NCBI GenBank assembly: GCA_000733915.1
Contig: JPOM01000001.1
Span: 2,046,001-2,110,000 of the forward strand
DNA length: 64,000 nucleotides
Source: Caulobacteraceae bacterium PMMR1
GTDB lineage: Bacteria; Pseudomonadota; Alphaproteobacteria; Caulobacterales; Caulobacteraceae
Direction: 5' to 3'
Positions 9,425 to 21,348 of the stretch are shown piece by piece. The notes beneath the pieces were generated by a model. That model ran no database searches. It saw only the letters and a program-made list of their open reading frames with translations, and was not told where the DNA came from. Position 1 is the stretch's first letter; each line of letters starts with the position of its first letter. A program made the translations under genes and the position numbers.

Positions 9425-10816
9425 ATGTCCGCCACCCGCGTCGAAACCGACACCTTCGGTCCCATCGACGTGCCCGCGGACCGCTATTGGGGCGCCCAGA
9501 CCCAGCGCAGCCTCGGCAACTTCAAGATCGGCTGGGAGAAGCAACCGGTCGAGATCATCCATGCGCTCGGGGTGATCAAGCGCGCCGCCGCCGAGACCAA
9601 CATGGCGCTCGGCCGCCTCGACCCCACGATCGGCAACGCCATCGTGCAAGCCGCGCAGGAGGTGATCGACGGCAAGCTGAACGACCACTTCCCCCTGGTC
9701 GTTTGGCAGACCGGGTCCGGCACCCAGTCCAACATGAACGCCAACGAGGTGATCTCGAACCGCGCCATCGAGATCTTGGGCGGCGAGCGGGGCTCCAAGT
9801 CGCCGGTGCACCCCAACGACCACGTCAACATGAGCCAGTCGTCCAACGACACCTATCCGACGGCCATGCACATCGCGGCCGCGGTCGGCGTCGCGCGCGA
9901 GCTGATGCCCGCGCTGGAGCACCTGCACGCGGCCCTGAACGCCAAGTCCAAGGCCTTCGCCCACATCATCAAGATCGGTCGCACCCACACCCAGGACGCC
10001 ACGCCGCTGACCCTGGGCCAGGAGTTCTCCGGCTACGCGCACCAGGTCGCCATGAGCGTACGGCGCATCAAGGAGACGCTCTACGGCCTTTACGAGCTCG
10101 CCCAGGGGGGAACAGCGGTCGGCACGGGGCTGAACGCGCCGATCGGCTTTGCGGAGGGGGTCGCCGAGCGGATCGCCAAGATCACCCGCCTGCCCTTCGT
10201 GACCGCGCCCAACAAGTTCGAGGCGCTAGCCGCCCACGACGCCATGGTGTTCAGCCACGGGGCGATCAACAGCGCCGCGGCCGCCCTGTTCAAGATCGCC
10301 AACGATATCCGGTTCCTGGGCTCCGGGCCCCGCTCGGGCCTGGGCGAGCTCGCCCTGCCCGAGAACGAGCCGGGCTCCTCCATCATGCCGGGCAAGGTGA
10401 ACCCGACCCAGGCGGAGGCCCTGACCATGGTCTGCACGCGGGTCTTCGGCAATGAGACGACCCTGACCACGGCGGGGGCGTCGGGCCACTTCGAGCTGAA
10501 CGTCTTCAACCCGGTGATGGCCTACTGCTTCCTGCAGTCCGTTCGGCTCCTGAGCGACGCTGCGATCAGCTTCACCGACCACATGGTGGCCGGGATCGAG
10601 GCCCGGGAGGACAACATCAAGGCCGCGCTGGAGCGGTCGCTGATGCTGGTGACCGCCTTGGCTCCGAAGATCGGCTACGACAACGCCGCCAAGATCGCCA
10701 AGGCCGCCCACAAGAACGGCACCACCCTGCGCCAGGAGGCGGTCGGGGGCGGCTATGTCACCGATGCGGAGTTCGACGCCCTGGTCCGCCCGGAGAAGAT
10801 GATCAGCCCGGGCTGA
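9425..10816 (+). CDS. fumC: Class II fumarate hydratase (FumC)
   Basis: Interconverts fumarate and L-malate in the citric acid cycle without an iron-sulfur cluster. The 463-residue product starts with the FumC-type segment [20 protein letters not shown], has the substrate-binding GSGTQSNMN and SSNDTYPTA motifs, and carries the superfamily signature [13 protein letters not shown] at about residues 316-328. The [13 protein letters not shown] segment distinguishes it from aspartase only by degree, but the overall match is to fumarase. It ends 18 bp from the convergent DUF2256 gene. Confidence 0.96.
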   Translation: MSATRVETDTFGPIDVPADRYWGAQTQRSLGNFKIGWEKQPVEIIHALGVIKRAAAETNMALGRLDPTIGNAIVQAAQEVIDGKLNDHFPLVVWQTGSGTQSNMNANEVISNRAIEILGGERGSKSPVHPNDHVNMSQSSNDTYPTAMHIAAAVGVARELMPALEHLHAALNAKSKAFAHIIKIGRTHTQDATPLTLGQEFSGYAHQVAMSVRRIKETLYGLYELAQGGTAVGTGLNAPIGFAEGVAERIAKITRLPFVTAPNKFEALAAHDAMVFSHGAINSAAAALFKIANDIRFLGSGPRSGLGELALPENEPGSSIMPGKVNPTQAEALTMVCTRVFGNETTLTTAGASGHFELNVFNPVMAYCFLQSVRLLSDAAISFTDHMVAGIEAREDNIKAALERSLMLVTALAPKIGYDNAAKIAKAAHKNGTTLRQEAVGGGYVTDAEFDALVRPEKMISPG

Positions 10817-10834
10817 TCGTTCCGGGCTGATCCT

Positions 10835-11005
10835 TCAGGGGCGCGCGCCCTTCGCCCGGCAGGCGTCGGAGCAGTAGCGGACCTGGTCCCAGTCCCGCGC
10901 CCACTTCCTGCGCCAGCTAAACGGCCGCCCGCAAGCGGCGCAGAGCTTCGACGGCAGCTCGCCCTTGGCGGGGGCGGAGCCGAGGTTCACGTGCTTGCGC
11001 GCCAT
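10835..11005 (-). CDS. DUF2256 small zinc-ribbon-like protein
   Basis: A 56-residue protein starting at the ATG at 11005. It carries four cysteines in two pairs, [19 protein letters not shown] and VRYCSDACR, which is the DUF2256 pattern (CxxC, GRPFxWRKKW, YCSxxCR). The cysteines suggest zinc binding; the function is unknown. It lies 35 bp downstream of rpoD on the same strand and so may be the last gene of a dnaG-rpoD transcript. The length matches the family. Confidence 0.85.
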   Translation of the reverse strand: MARKHVNLGSAPAKGELPSKLCAACGRPFSWRRKWARDWDQVRYCSDACRAKGARP

Positions 11006-11040
11006 GGGCGGCGAGGCGTGCGGCGGCCGACCCTCGCGCC

Positions 11041-13005
<1,965 letters not shown>

Positions 13006-13087
13006 GCCTGCCTCCTGACCGGCGCTGCGACATTTTCGCGCGCCCGGTCGACGTTCCATGCCTGACAGACGGCCAACGTCCGTCTTC

Positions 13088-14982
13088 TCAGGGAAAAGAC
13101 ACGCCGTCCGTCCAAAGAGTTCCTGACTTCAAGGCGCGCTTCAGCGCATCACGCTCCGCCTTCAGCCGCCGGAACGCCTCGGGATCGAGACCTTCCGTCG
13201 CAACGGCCTTGGCGTTGGACACGGCGGCTTCGAGGGCCGCCATCCGCGTGATCGCCTCGAACGCCTGCGCCCATTGGAGATCGGCTGCCGGACCTTCGCC
13301 GGCCAGAAAAGGCGCCCCCGAGCGGGCGGCCGCCTTTGAAAGCTCATCCAACAGGGTGCTGTAGCCCGAGCCCGCGAGATGGCGGCCCACCCCGTCAGTG
13401 TCAAGGGAGTCGAAACGCATCCGCAGGGCGATCAGCTCCCGCGCGAGGGGCTGCAGCGCCGGGTCCCCGAACCCGCCCTCCTCCAGCGCTTCAATGTGAT
13501 CGTCCAGGCGGCGGGGCTTCAGCACCGCGCCCAAGGCCACGGCGGCCGTGAGGGGATCGAGGGAGGCGCGCAGCGCGCGGGCTCCGGCCCGGCCCTGCGG
13601 CGTCGGGGTCCGGCGAGCTGCGCCTCGCGCCCCGCCCGCGGCCGCCCAGCTGCCGCGCTGCGACTGGAGCTGACGCGCGGCGTCGCTGACCGTGGCGGCG
13701 GGGCGGGACAGGGTGCGCAGCTGCTCGAAGGCGTCCATGAGCGCCTCGCGGTACATCTGGGCGAGGTCGCGGTCGGGGATCAGGCCGGCGGCCCGCGCAG
13801 GCGCTTCTTCAGCCCGGCGTAGCTCTCCGGCGTGCCGAGCGGCTCGGCGTCCCACTCCCGCTCGAACAGCGCCTCCACGAAGGGGCGCGTGTCGGCGAGC
13901 TGCGCCCTCAGCGCCTGGGGCCCCTGCTCGCGCAGGACGTCGTCGGGATCCTTGCCGCCGGTGACGCGCACGAAGCGGAACGAGCGCCCGGGCTGCAGCA
14001 GCGGCAGGGCGCGCTCTATCGCCCGCGCCTGGGCCCTGAGCCCCGCGGCGTCCCCGTCGAAGGACAGCGTCGGCTCCGGATGCAGCCGCCAGAGCGCCTC
14101 CATCTGCTCTTCGGTGAGCGCGGCGCCGAGAGGCGCGACCGCGGCGACGCCGGCCCGCTGGCACGCGATCACGTCCATATAGCCCTCCACCACGACCAGG
14201 GCGGCGTCCGCCCCGCCGGCGTGCAGCAGCTTGCGCGCCTCGGCGAGGCCGTAGAGCACCGACCCCTTGTGGAAGAGCGGGGTCTCCGGGCCGTTCAGAT
14301 ACTTGGCGCGCGCCCGCGGATCGAGCGCCCGCCCGCCGAAGGACACCACCCGCCCCCGCGCATCGGCGATGGGAAAGATGATCCGGTCGCGGAAGCGGTC
14401 GTAGGGCGCGCCGCCGTCCTCCGGCGCGATCAAGAGGCCCGCCTCGACCAGCTCCGCGGGGCGCGCGCCCTTGGCGACCAGATAGTCCTTCAGCGCGGTG
14501 CGGCCGCCCGGGGCGTAGCCCAGGCGGAAGCGGGTCCACTCCGCCGCCGGCAAGGCGCGCTGTTCGAGGTAGGCGCGGGCGGCCTGGCCCGGCGGGCGCC
14601 TGAGCTCCGCCTCGAACCAGCGGGCGGCGAGCTCCAGCCAGTCCGCCAGGCTCGCGCGCTTGCGCTCCGCCTCGGCGGCGCGGGGATCCAGCGCCGGCAG
14701 GGGCACGCCCGCCTCCGCCGCCAGCCGCTCCACCGCCTCGGTGAAGGAGAGCCGCTCGGTCTCCTGCAGGAAGGTGATCAGGTCGCCGTGCTTGCCCGAC
14801 GAGAAGTCGTGGAAGAAGCCCTTGTCGTCGTTGACGAAGAAGGACGGGCTCTTCTCCTTGTTGAAGGGGCTGAGGCCGACGTACTCGCGCCCCTGGCGGC
14901 GGAGCTTCACCGTGCGCCCGATCACGTCGGACAGGCGCAGGCGGCTTTTCACCTCCTCCAGGAAGCGGTCGTCGAACCTCAT
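13088..14982 (-). CDS. dnaG: DNA primase (DnaG), split by an apparent one-base deletion
   Basis: Makes RNA primers for chromosome replication. The start [15 protein letters not shown] at 14982 matches the family. TOPRIM segments [10 protein letters not shown] and [11 protein letters not shown] are visible. An N-terminal zinc ribbon is not obvious: the region [15 protein letters not shown] is present but the canonical cysteines are not seen. The first frame stops at 13780 just after GLKKRLR. The coding sequence continues one frame over as [16 protein letters not shown] down to 13088, supplying the helicase-binding C-terminal domain. Adding one base near 13788-13798 restores about 631 residues, the normal length. 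Because dnaG is essential, a sequencing error is the best explanation. Confidence 0.92.
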
Positions 14983-15130
14983 GAGGGCTGCGCGCGCCGC
15001 AGGCGGGCGAAGACGACCCGGCCGCCGCAGGGGATGAGTCGCAGACCCGTCGTTCACGCCGCGCACCCTATCAGAAGCCGCCGCGTTCGCCAGCCTTGCC
15101 CCCGCCGCCGGGCCCGGCAAGTCTGCGGCC

Positions 15131-16090
15131 GTGGCCGTCTACACCGACATCACCGACGCGGAGCTGGGCGCGCTGCTGGCCGACTACGCGCTTGGCCGGG
15201 CGACGGCGTTCAAGGGCATCGCGGAGGGGGTGGAGAACTCCAACTTCCTGCTGGAGACCGAGGCCGGGCGCTACATCCTGACGGTCTACGAGCGGCGGGT
15301 GCGCGCGGAGGACCTGCCGTTCTTTCTGGACCTCATGCGCTGGCTGGCCGGGCGCGGCTTCCCCTGCCCCACGCCGCAGCCCGACCGGCAGGGGCGCCTG
15401 CTCAAGACGGTGCGGGGCAAGCCCTGCGCCATCGTGGACTTCCTGCCCGGCCTGTCGGTCCGCCGCCCCAGCACAGCGCACTGTCGGGAGGCGGGCGCCG
15501 GCCTGGCCCGGCTGCACCTGGCGGCGCAGGGGTTCGGGGGCGAGCGCGGCAACGACCTGGGCCAGGCCGCCTGGGCGGGGCTGTTCGCCCGGGAGCGCGA
15601 CGCCGCCGAAGCCCTGAAGCCCGGCCTGGCGGCAACGATCGAGGGCGATCTGACGCACCTGGCGCAGGCCTGGCCGCGCGGTCTGCCCGAAGGGGTGGTC
15701 CATGCGGACCTGTTTCCCGACAACGTCTTTTTCCTTCAGGACCGGTTCGCCGCGGCCATCGACTTCTATTTCGCCTGCCGCGACCTTTTGGCCTATGACG
15801 TCGGCGTCTGCCTGAACGCCTGGTGCTTCGAGCCGGACGGCGGCTTCAACGTGACCAAGGGCCGGGCGCTCCTCGCCGGCTACGAGAGCCTGCGCCCGCT
15901 CACCCGCGCCGAGCGCGCCGCCCTGCCCGTCCTGGCGCACGGGGCGGCGATGCGCTTCTTCCTGACCCGGCTGATCGACTGGACCCGCACGCCCGCCGAC
16001 GCCCTGGTGCGGCCCAAGGACCCGCTGGAGTACGAGGCCAAGCTCGCCTTCTGGCGGTCGAGCCAGGGCCAGCCGTGGCTGCTCGCCTGA
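15131..16090 (+). CDS. thrB: Homoserine kinase, type II (ThrB)
   Basis: Phosphorylates homoserine on the way to threonine. The 319-residue protein belongs to the aminoglycoside-phosphotransferase fold rather than the GHMP kinase family: an N-terminal lobe with [16 protein letters not shown], the catalytic-loop motif [13 protein letters not shown] (Brenner-type HxDxxxxN) and the metal-binding AAIDFYFA. It starts at GTG 15131, divergent from dnaG with a 148-bp gap, and is followed 40 bp later by rnhA, a common alphaproteobacterial pairing. Confidence 0.92.
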   Translation: MAVYTDITDAELGALLADYALGRATAFKGIAEGVENSNFLLETEAGRYILTVYERRVRAEDLPFFLDLMRWLAGRGFPCPTPQPDRQGRLLKTVRGKPCAIVDFLPGLSVRRPSTAHCREAGAGLARLHLAAQGFGGERGNDLGQAAWAGLFARERDAAEALKPGLAATIEGDLTHLAQAWPRGLPEGVVHADLFPDNVFFLQDRFAAAIDFYFACRDLLAYDVGVCLNAWCFEPDGGFNVTKGRALLAGYESLRPLTRAERAALPVLAHGAAMRFFLTRLIDWTRTPADALVRPKDPLEYEAKLAFWRSSQGQPWLLA

Positions 16091-16130
16091 TCCGCTGGCG
16101 TCCGATCCGAATCCGCCGCACAAGCCCGCC

Positions 16131-16580
16131 ATGACCCCGGTCGTGACCATCTACACCGACGGCGCCTGCCGCGGGAATCCCGGCCCCGGCGGCTGGGGCG
16201 CGATCCTGATCTCCGGCGGCCAGGAGAAGGAGCTGTTCGGCGGCGAGCCCGCCACCACCAACAACCGCATGGAGCTGACCGCCGCCATCCAGGCGCTGGA
16301 GACGCTGAAACGCCCCTGCCAGGTGGACCTCTACACCGACAGCCAGTACGTGCGCCAGGGCATCACCGAGTGGCTGCCCGCCTGGCGCGCCCGGGGCTGG
16401 AGGACGGCCGCCAAGCAGCCGGTGAAGAACGACGACCTCTGGAAGCGCCTGGACGCCGCCCGCGCCCGCCACGAGGTGCGCTGGCACTGGGTGAAGGGCC
16501 ACGCCGGCCACCCCCTGAACGAGCGCGCCGACCGCCTCGCCAACCGCGGCATCGACGAGATGGGGGCCGCGCCCAGGTGA
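16131..16580 (+). CDS. rnhA: Ribonuclease HI
   Basis: Cleaves the RNA strand of RNA-DNA hybrids, removing primers and R-loops. The 149-residue protein has the family length. The acidic active-site residues are visible in order: Asp in [16 protein letters not shown], Glu in NNRMELTA, Asp in YTDSQYV, and the C-terminal Asp in [10 protein letters not shown], with the [12 protein letters not shown] loop. It sits between thrB and a GNAT acetyltransferase and is probably co-transcribed with both. Confidence 0.97.
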   Translation: MTPVVTIYTDGACRGNPGPGGWGAILISGGQEKELFGGEPATTNNRMELTAAIQALETLKRPCQVDLYTDSQYVRQGITEWLPAWRARGWRTAAKQPVKNDDLWKRLDAARARHEVRWHWVKGHAGHPLNERADRLANRGIDEMGAAPR

Positions 16581-16614
16581 CGGCGCTGCCCGACGGTTGT
16601 AGCCTTAGGGCGGC

Positions 16615-17190
16615 ATGGCCGTTCTGGACTGGATCGCCCCCGATCAGGGTCTGACGCTGGAGGAGGGGCAGGTGCGCCTGCGCCCCCCGCGGGCGTCCGA
16701 CTACGGCGCTTGGTCGGAGCTGCGCCGGGTCAGCCGCGACTTCCTGCAGCCCTGGGAGCCTACCTGGCCCGCCGACGACCTGACGCGCCCCGCATTTCGG
16801 CGGCGCCTGTCGATCTACGACCGAGACCGGGACCTCGGCCAGGGCTACGCCTTTTTCGTCTTCCGCCAGAGCGACGGCGCCCTCACCGGGGGCATCAACC
16901 TTCGCAACGTGGTCCGCGGCGTCGCCCAGACCGCCTCCATCGGCTACTGGTCCGGCGCGCCCTTCGCGCGGCAGGGGCATACGCTTTCGGCTGTCAGGGC
17001 GGTGACGCGCTTCGCCTTCCTGAGACTGGGGCTGCACCGGCTGGAGGCGGCCTGCTGCCCCGACAACGAGGCCTCGCGGCGCCTGCTCGCCAAGGCCGGC
17101 TTCACCGAGGAGGGTCTGGCGCGGGGGTATCTGAAGATCGACGGCCGGTGGCGCGACCACGTCCTGTTCGGACGCGTGAACGAGGACTGA
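16615..17190 (+). CDS. GNAT-family N-acetyltransferase (RimJ/RimL-like)
   Basis: A 191-residue acetyl-CoA-dependent acetyltransferase. The N-terminal part VRLRPPRASDYGAWSELRRVSR and the C-terminal LHRLEAACCPDNEASRRLLAKAGF are typical of RimJ/RimL enzymes, which acetylate N-termini of ribosomal proteins. The acetyl-CoA-binding Q/RxxG loop region reads APFARQGHTLSAV. The actual substrate cannot be told. The start lies 34 bp after rnhA, so it is likely the third gene of that operon. Confidence 0.85.
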   Translation: MAVLDWIAPDQGLTLEEGQVRLRPPRASDYGAWSELRRVSRDFLQPWEPTWPADDLTRPAFRRRLSIYDRDRDLGQGYAFFVFRQSDGALTGGINLRNVVRGVAQTASIGYWSGAPFARQGHTLSAVRAVTRFAFLRLGLHRLEAACCPDNEASRRLLAKAGFTEEGLARGYLKIDGRWRDHVLFGRVNED

Positions 17191-17210
17191 GCCCCCGCCC
17201 GCGGCCTCAG

Positions 17211-17244
17211 CGATCAGCCGGCCTGGGCGATCAGCCGGCCTGGG
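17211..17244. repeat. 17-bp tandem direct repeat
   Basis: Two exact, adjacent copies of CGATCAGCCGGCCTGGG. The second copy contains the stop codon of the ParA-family gene and part of its last codons, so the repeat lies across the 3' end of that gene, in the short space before the convergent acetyltransferase gene. Confidence 0.9.
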
Positions 17245-17893
17245 CCAGCGCCGGCCGGGGCAGGTCGAGCCGAGCGGCCAGGTCGTCGAACAGGGTCGCG
17301 ATCTCCCGCGCCGCGGTCCCGCGCGGATTGTACTCCGCCACGCTCGCCCCCTGCGCCACCGCCGCCTGATAGTCCGCCCGGGCCCGCAGGCCGGCCCGCG
17401 CCGTAGGCCAGCCGGTGAAGCGGATCGCCTCCAGCGCCTTCAGCACCATGGGATGCTCCGCGCCCTGGCGCGCGCTGGGCGCCTGGCTCAGCACCACCAC
17501 GCCCCTGCGTCCGAGCCGCCGGACCGCCTCCGCGGAATGGGCTGCCGCGGCGATGTCGAGAAACGACGGCCGGGTCACGACCAGGCAGAGGTCGGCCAGG
17601 GCGACCGCCTGCAGCGTCTCGGCCTCCGGCGCGCAGGGGGTGTCCACGATGAGCAGGTCCAGGCCGCTCCGCTCCGCCGCCAGGCGGGTCATGTAGAGCT
17701 TGCCGCCCGAGGTCTCCTGCACCGCCGGCCCGCGCCCGCGCCGCAGCCGCGCCCACTCGCCCGCCGAGCGCTGCGGATCGACGTCGAGAAGCAGCACGCG
17801 CAGGCCCCGCGCCTGAGCCTCCACAGCCAGGTTGACTGCGACCGTCGTCTTGCCCGTCCCGCCCTTGCGGGACATCACCACCAGCGTCTTCAT
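17231..17893 (-). CDS. Orphan ParA-family ATPase
   Basis: A 220-residue deviant Walker-type ATPase. The motif SRKGGTGKTTVAVNLA at residues about 7-22 carries the signature second lysine, followed by VLLLDVDPQRSAGEW (switch I region) and LLIVDTPCAPE (Walker B). No parB-like gene or parS-like repeat is next to it, so it is not obviously a plasmid or chromosome partition pair. Orphan ParA proteins position cellular machines such as chemoreceptor or storage structures, but the cargo here is unknown. The start at 17893 was chosen because the family begins MKTLVV. Confidence 0.85.
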   Translation of the reverse strand: MKTLVVMSRKGGTGKTTVAVNLAVEAQARGLRVLLLDVDPQRSAGEWARLRRGRGPAVQETSGGKLYMTRLAAERSGLDLLIVDTPCAPEAETLQAVALADLCLVVTRPSFLDIAAAAHSAEAVRRLGRRGVVVLSQAPSARQGAEHPMVLKALEAIRFTGWPTARAGLRARADYQAAVAQGASVAEYNPRGTAAREIATLFDDLAARLDLPRPALAQAG

Positions 17894-18092
17894 GCGCCGC
17901 CCCGTCCTGAGGACCGTCCCCACGCCGCCGGACTAGGCGTGTCGTCTACAGGACTATCATTTCAACTGTTGACAAGTCGCGACGACGCGGCGTCCCCGCG
18001 GCGATTCGCCCTCCCGCGCTGGCGCCCGGCGAAGGCGCGTCCCGTCCGAACCTCGCTTGGAAGCGCGCGTTCTGGGCGCCTAGGAGGTGGCC

Positions 18093-18337
18093 ATGGCCAG
18101 GTCGGACGCGGCGGATCGCGAGGCCCTTCCCAAGACAGCGTTCGCCTTCCCAAGGCGCACAAGGCGCCGCTCGAGGACGCGAGCCACGTCCGCAACGCGG
18201 TCGCCCGGTTCAATCAGGTGAAGGGCGTGACCGACGCCGAGCGGGACGAAGCGTGGAAGCGGATCGAGGCGGCGGCCAAGAAGTACGGCGTGGAACTGAA
18301 AGAAAAAAGCTGGCGCGAGATCGGCAAGGGCTCTTGA
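18093..18337 (+). CDS. Small DUF6582-like protein with an apparent frameshift
   Basis: The ATG at 18093 follows AGGAGG at 18082-18087. The first frame reads MARSDAADREALPKTAFAF and then loses frame at the CCC run 18149-18151. One frame over it continues PKAHKAPLEDASHVRNAVAR, FNQVKGVTDAERDEAWKRI and AAKKYGVELKEKSW to a stop at 18337. Joining both with one added base gives about 81 residues, resembling widespread small proteins (DUF6582) with a conserved DASHVRNAxARF core. Function unknown. Its stop overlaps the TTG that could start the NRPS remnant. Confidence 0.6.
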
Positions 18338-19276
18338 TCCAGACTGCGGCCGCCGACGCTCGCCTGGAGCAGATGTTCGAGGCGCAGGCTCAGCTGACGC
18401 CGGACGCCCCGGCGATCTACTTCCGCGGCCAGGTCCTGAGCTATGGCGAACTCGCCGCCGAGGTTGCGCGCTTGGCCGCCGACCCCGCCGCGTTCGGGGC
18501 CGGTCCGGGCGACCTCGTCGGGCTCAACCTCTCTCGCACCCCGAGCCTGGCGGCGGCGGTCCTGGCCGTCCTGAAGACCGGCGCGGCCTACCTGCCGCTC
18601 GACGCGCGCAATCCGCCGGCGCGGACCGCGTTCATGCTGTCCGACAGCGGCTGTGCGATCCTCGTGGTCGACGCCAGCTCCCGAGCGGTCTCCGGCTACG
18701 ACGGGAGCGTCCTCGAACTGGACAATGGCCGGCTTGTGCAGCGTTCCGTCCGCGCGCGCCGACCGGACGGCGGCCGCTCGCCCCTCGCCTATGCCTCAGC
18801 CGCCTGGAGGCGGGCGGTCCGGGGCTGACGCTGTTCTGCGTCGCAGACCTCTTCGGCCAGCCCTTCAACGACCTGAGCCTCGCCCGCCGCCTGGCGCCGG
18901 ATCGGCCGGTCTATGGTCTGTCGCCCGGCCCGCAGGAGGCGAGCTTCGCCCGCACCGGAGACATCGCCGCCCTGACCCGGGGCTTCCTCGACGAGGCGCG
19001 CGCCGTCCAACCCCGCGGCCCCTATCTGATCGCCGGCTATTCGTCGGGGGGCGTCCTAGCCCACGATCTGGCGGTGGCCTTCGAGCAGCGGTGTTCAAAG
19101 GTCCGGTGATCCGCGCCGCTGTCGCAGGCAGCCATCATCAGTTCCTGCGCGAACCGCTCGTCGAAGAGACGGCGCAGCTCGTCCGCGCGTTCCTGACCCG
19201 TCGCGAGACGTTGGGGCCCGCCGGGGCGATCCGCAGCAGGCCCGCCGCCCGCGTGTGCGGCTCAAGCCAAAGCTAG
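18334..19276 (+). pseudogene. Remnant of a nonribosomal peptide synthetase (partial adenylation plus thioesterase)
   Basis: 18334-18828 encodes the start of an adenylation domain (LTPDAPAIYF, LSYGELAAEVARLA, VLKTGAAYLPLDARNPPAR, MLSDSGCAILVVD) and ends after about 150 residues, before the AMP-binding core. From 18822 another frame encodes the start of a type I thioesterase (LTLFCVADLFGQPF, RPVYGLSPGPQE, YLIAGYSSGG with a GxSxG-like nucleophile), stopping at 19109. A third frame from about 19092 holds a thioesterase-like end (SHHQFLREPLVEETAQLVRAFL). Most of a synthetase module (rest of A, the carrier and condensation domains) and the thioesterase middle are missing. The frame changes could partly be sequencing errors, but the missing domains cannot be. 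Confidence 0.7.
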
Positions 19277-19396
19277 GCGCCAGGACAGCCGCGATCGCCT
19301 AAGTCCGCCCCCCGGGCAGAAGGCGCGGCGCCACCTTTGCGATTGCAAGATTCGAACGATCTGCGGTATTTAAGGTGGCCAATCCGGAGTCCGCGA

Positions 19397-19687
19397 ATGA
19401 CACCGCCCTCCCACCTCAGCGGACCCTCAGATTCGCCGTCGGCCTCCCGCGGATCAGCGACTGCCCAGAAGAAGGCCGTCTTAGTTCTTTTATGGATAAT
19501 TTTTCTGTTTATCCTCCTACTTATCCTGCTCGTCGTTCATCATTTAAATGGGGCGCTGGCAATACCCATAGGTATGACAAGCGCTTTCATTGCGAATGCG
19601 ATCTTCAGTCTAGCAAGGGCTTATCTTTTCAATCGCCAAGAAAAGCGTCCCGAGGCTGTAGGGCACCTTTTAAGTAGTATAGACTAA
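19397..19687 (+). CDS. Small membrane protein in a lower-G+C patch
   Basis: A 96-residue protein from ATG 19397 (an in-frame start at 19337 is possible). A Ser/Pro-rich N-terminus is followed by two hydrophobic helices (about residues 27-46 and 52-72) and a basic end with LFNRQEKRPE. Base composition and codon use differ sharply from the neighbours, with many A/T third positions. This suggests recent acquisition, or a real but poorly optimised gene. I do not recognise a family and the coding status is only moderately supported. Confidence 0.45.
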   Translation: MTPPSHLSGPSDSPSASRGSATAQKKAVLVLLWIIFLFILLLILLVVHHLNGALAIPIGMTSAFIANAIFSLARAYLFNRQEKRPEAVGHLLSSID

Positions 19688-20071
19688 ACGTTCAGTGGCG
19701 TTGAAGAGCGCATCCATCATGATAGTGGGCGCTAACGCGTAAAGTTGCTAAACATCCGCCAGTGACTTGGTGATACAGAAGCGCCAGATCACAAGCGCGT
19801 TGAATAAATACATGACAGTAGCAGGAACCCGCAGGGCTGCAGTGAGGGCGAATCTCCCTGCAACATTGCTCGCGCCCCGCTCTCCTGCCGTCACCCGATC
19901 TCGCCGCGGCGGGTGTGGCGGCTCCGCGCTCATCGGCGGCCCCACGCATTAACCTGGCGGCCAAGCTCGAAAAGAACATATTGCGAACGAGAACAAACCG
20001 TGCACTATGGGGCGAGGGGCCCGCGCGGGTCCAAGGCGCCGCGGAGAATCGTGGCAGAGGGAGCTGGGACC
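19688..20071. other. Intergenic region before recA, gene-free
   Basis: This stretch of 384 bases starts in the lower-G+C patch and rises to genome-like composition. Short open frames on both strands look random. The only functional element I can support is the LexA box at 19974-19988; the recA promoter should lie next to it. Confidence 0.5.
19974..19988. promoter_or_regulatory. LexA (SOS) operator upstream of recA
   Basis: The sequence GAAC-ATATTGC-GAAC reads as GTTC-N7-GTTC on the opposite strand, exactly the alphaproteobacterial LexA box. A further GAAC follows at 19991-19994. It lies 84 bases upstream of the recA start, where a repressor could block the promoter. Confidence 0.8.
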
Positions 20072-21142
<1,071 letters not shown>

Positions 21143-21223
21143 GCCCCGCCCCACGACCGGACAGAGGTCCGCCTCGCGCCCGTCGCGCCTCCCCAGCCCC
21201 GCGGCCAGGGCGAGCGGACCTCG

Positions 21224-21262
21224 GGGGCGCCCGCTTCCGCCGCGGGCGCCCCGCTCTCTTCT
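21224..21262 (+). terminator. Probable terminator after recA
   Basis: A perfect 11-bp inverted repeat, GGGGCGCCCGC / GCGGGCGCCCC, with a 7-base loop, followed by the pyrimidine-rich tract CTCTCTTCTT. The T-tract is imperfect, so termination may be partial. It lies 82 bases after the recA stop. Confidence 0.55.
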
Positions 21263-21348
21263 TGGCGCGCGCGGGGCGCGGGGCGCTGCGGCCGCACGCC
21301 GCCGGCGTCTCCGCTAGGTGCTCCCAGGCGCCCCCTCTCGGGCCCGCG

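Noticed and set aside
13088-14539. dnaG as a true pseudogene
   Set aside because: Both halves are intact and complementary, the gene is essential, and one missing base explains the break, as in seven other genes of the window.
19692-19979. Small minus-strand ORF upstream of recA
   Set aside because: Composition is low-complexity, it overlaps the LexA box region, and no ribosome-binding site or family is recognisable.
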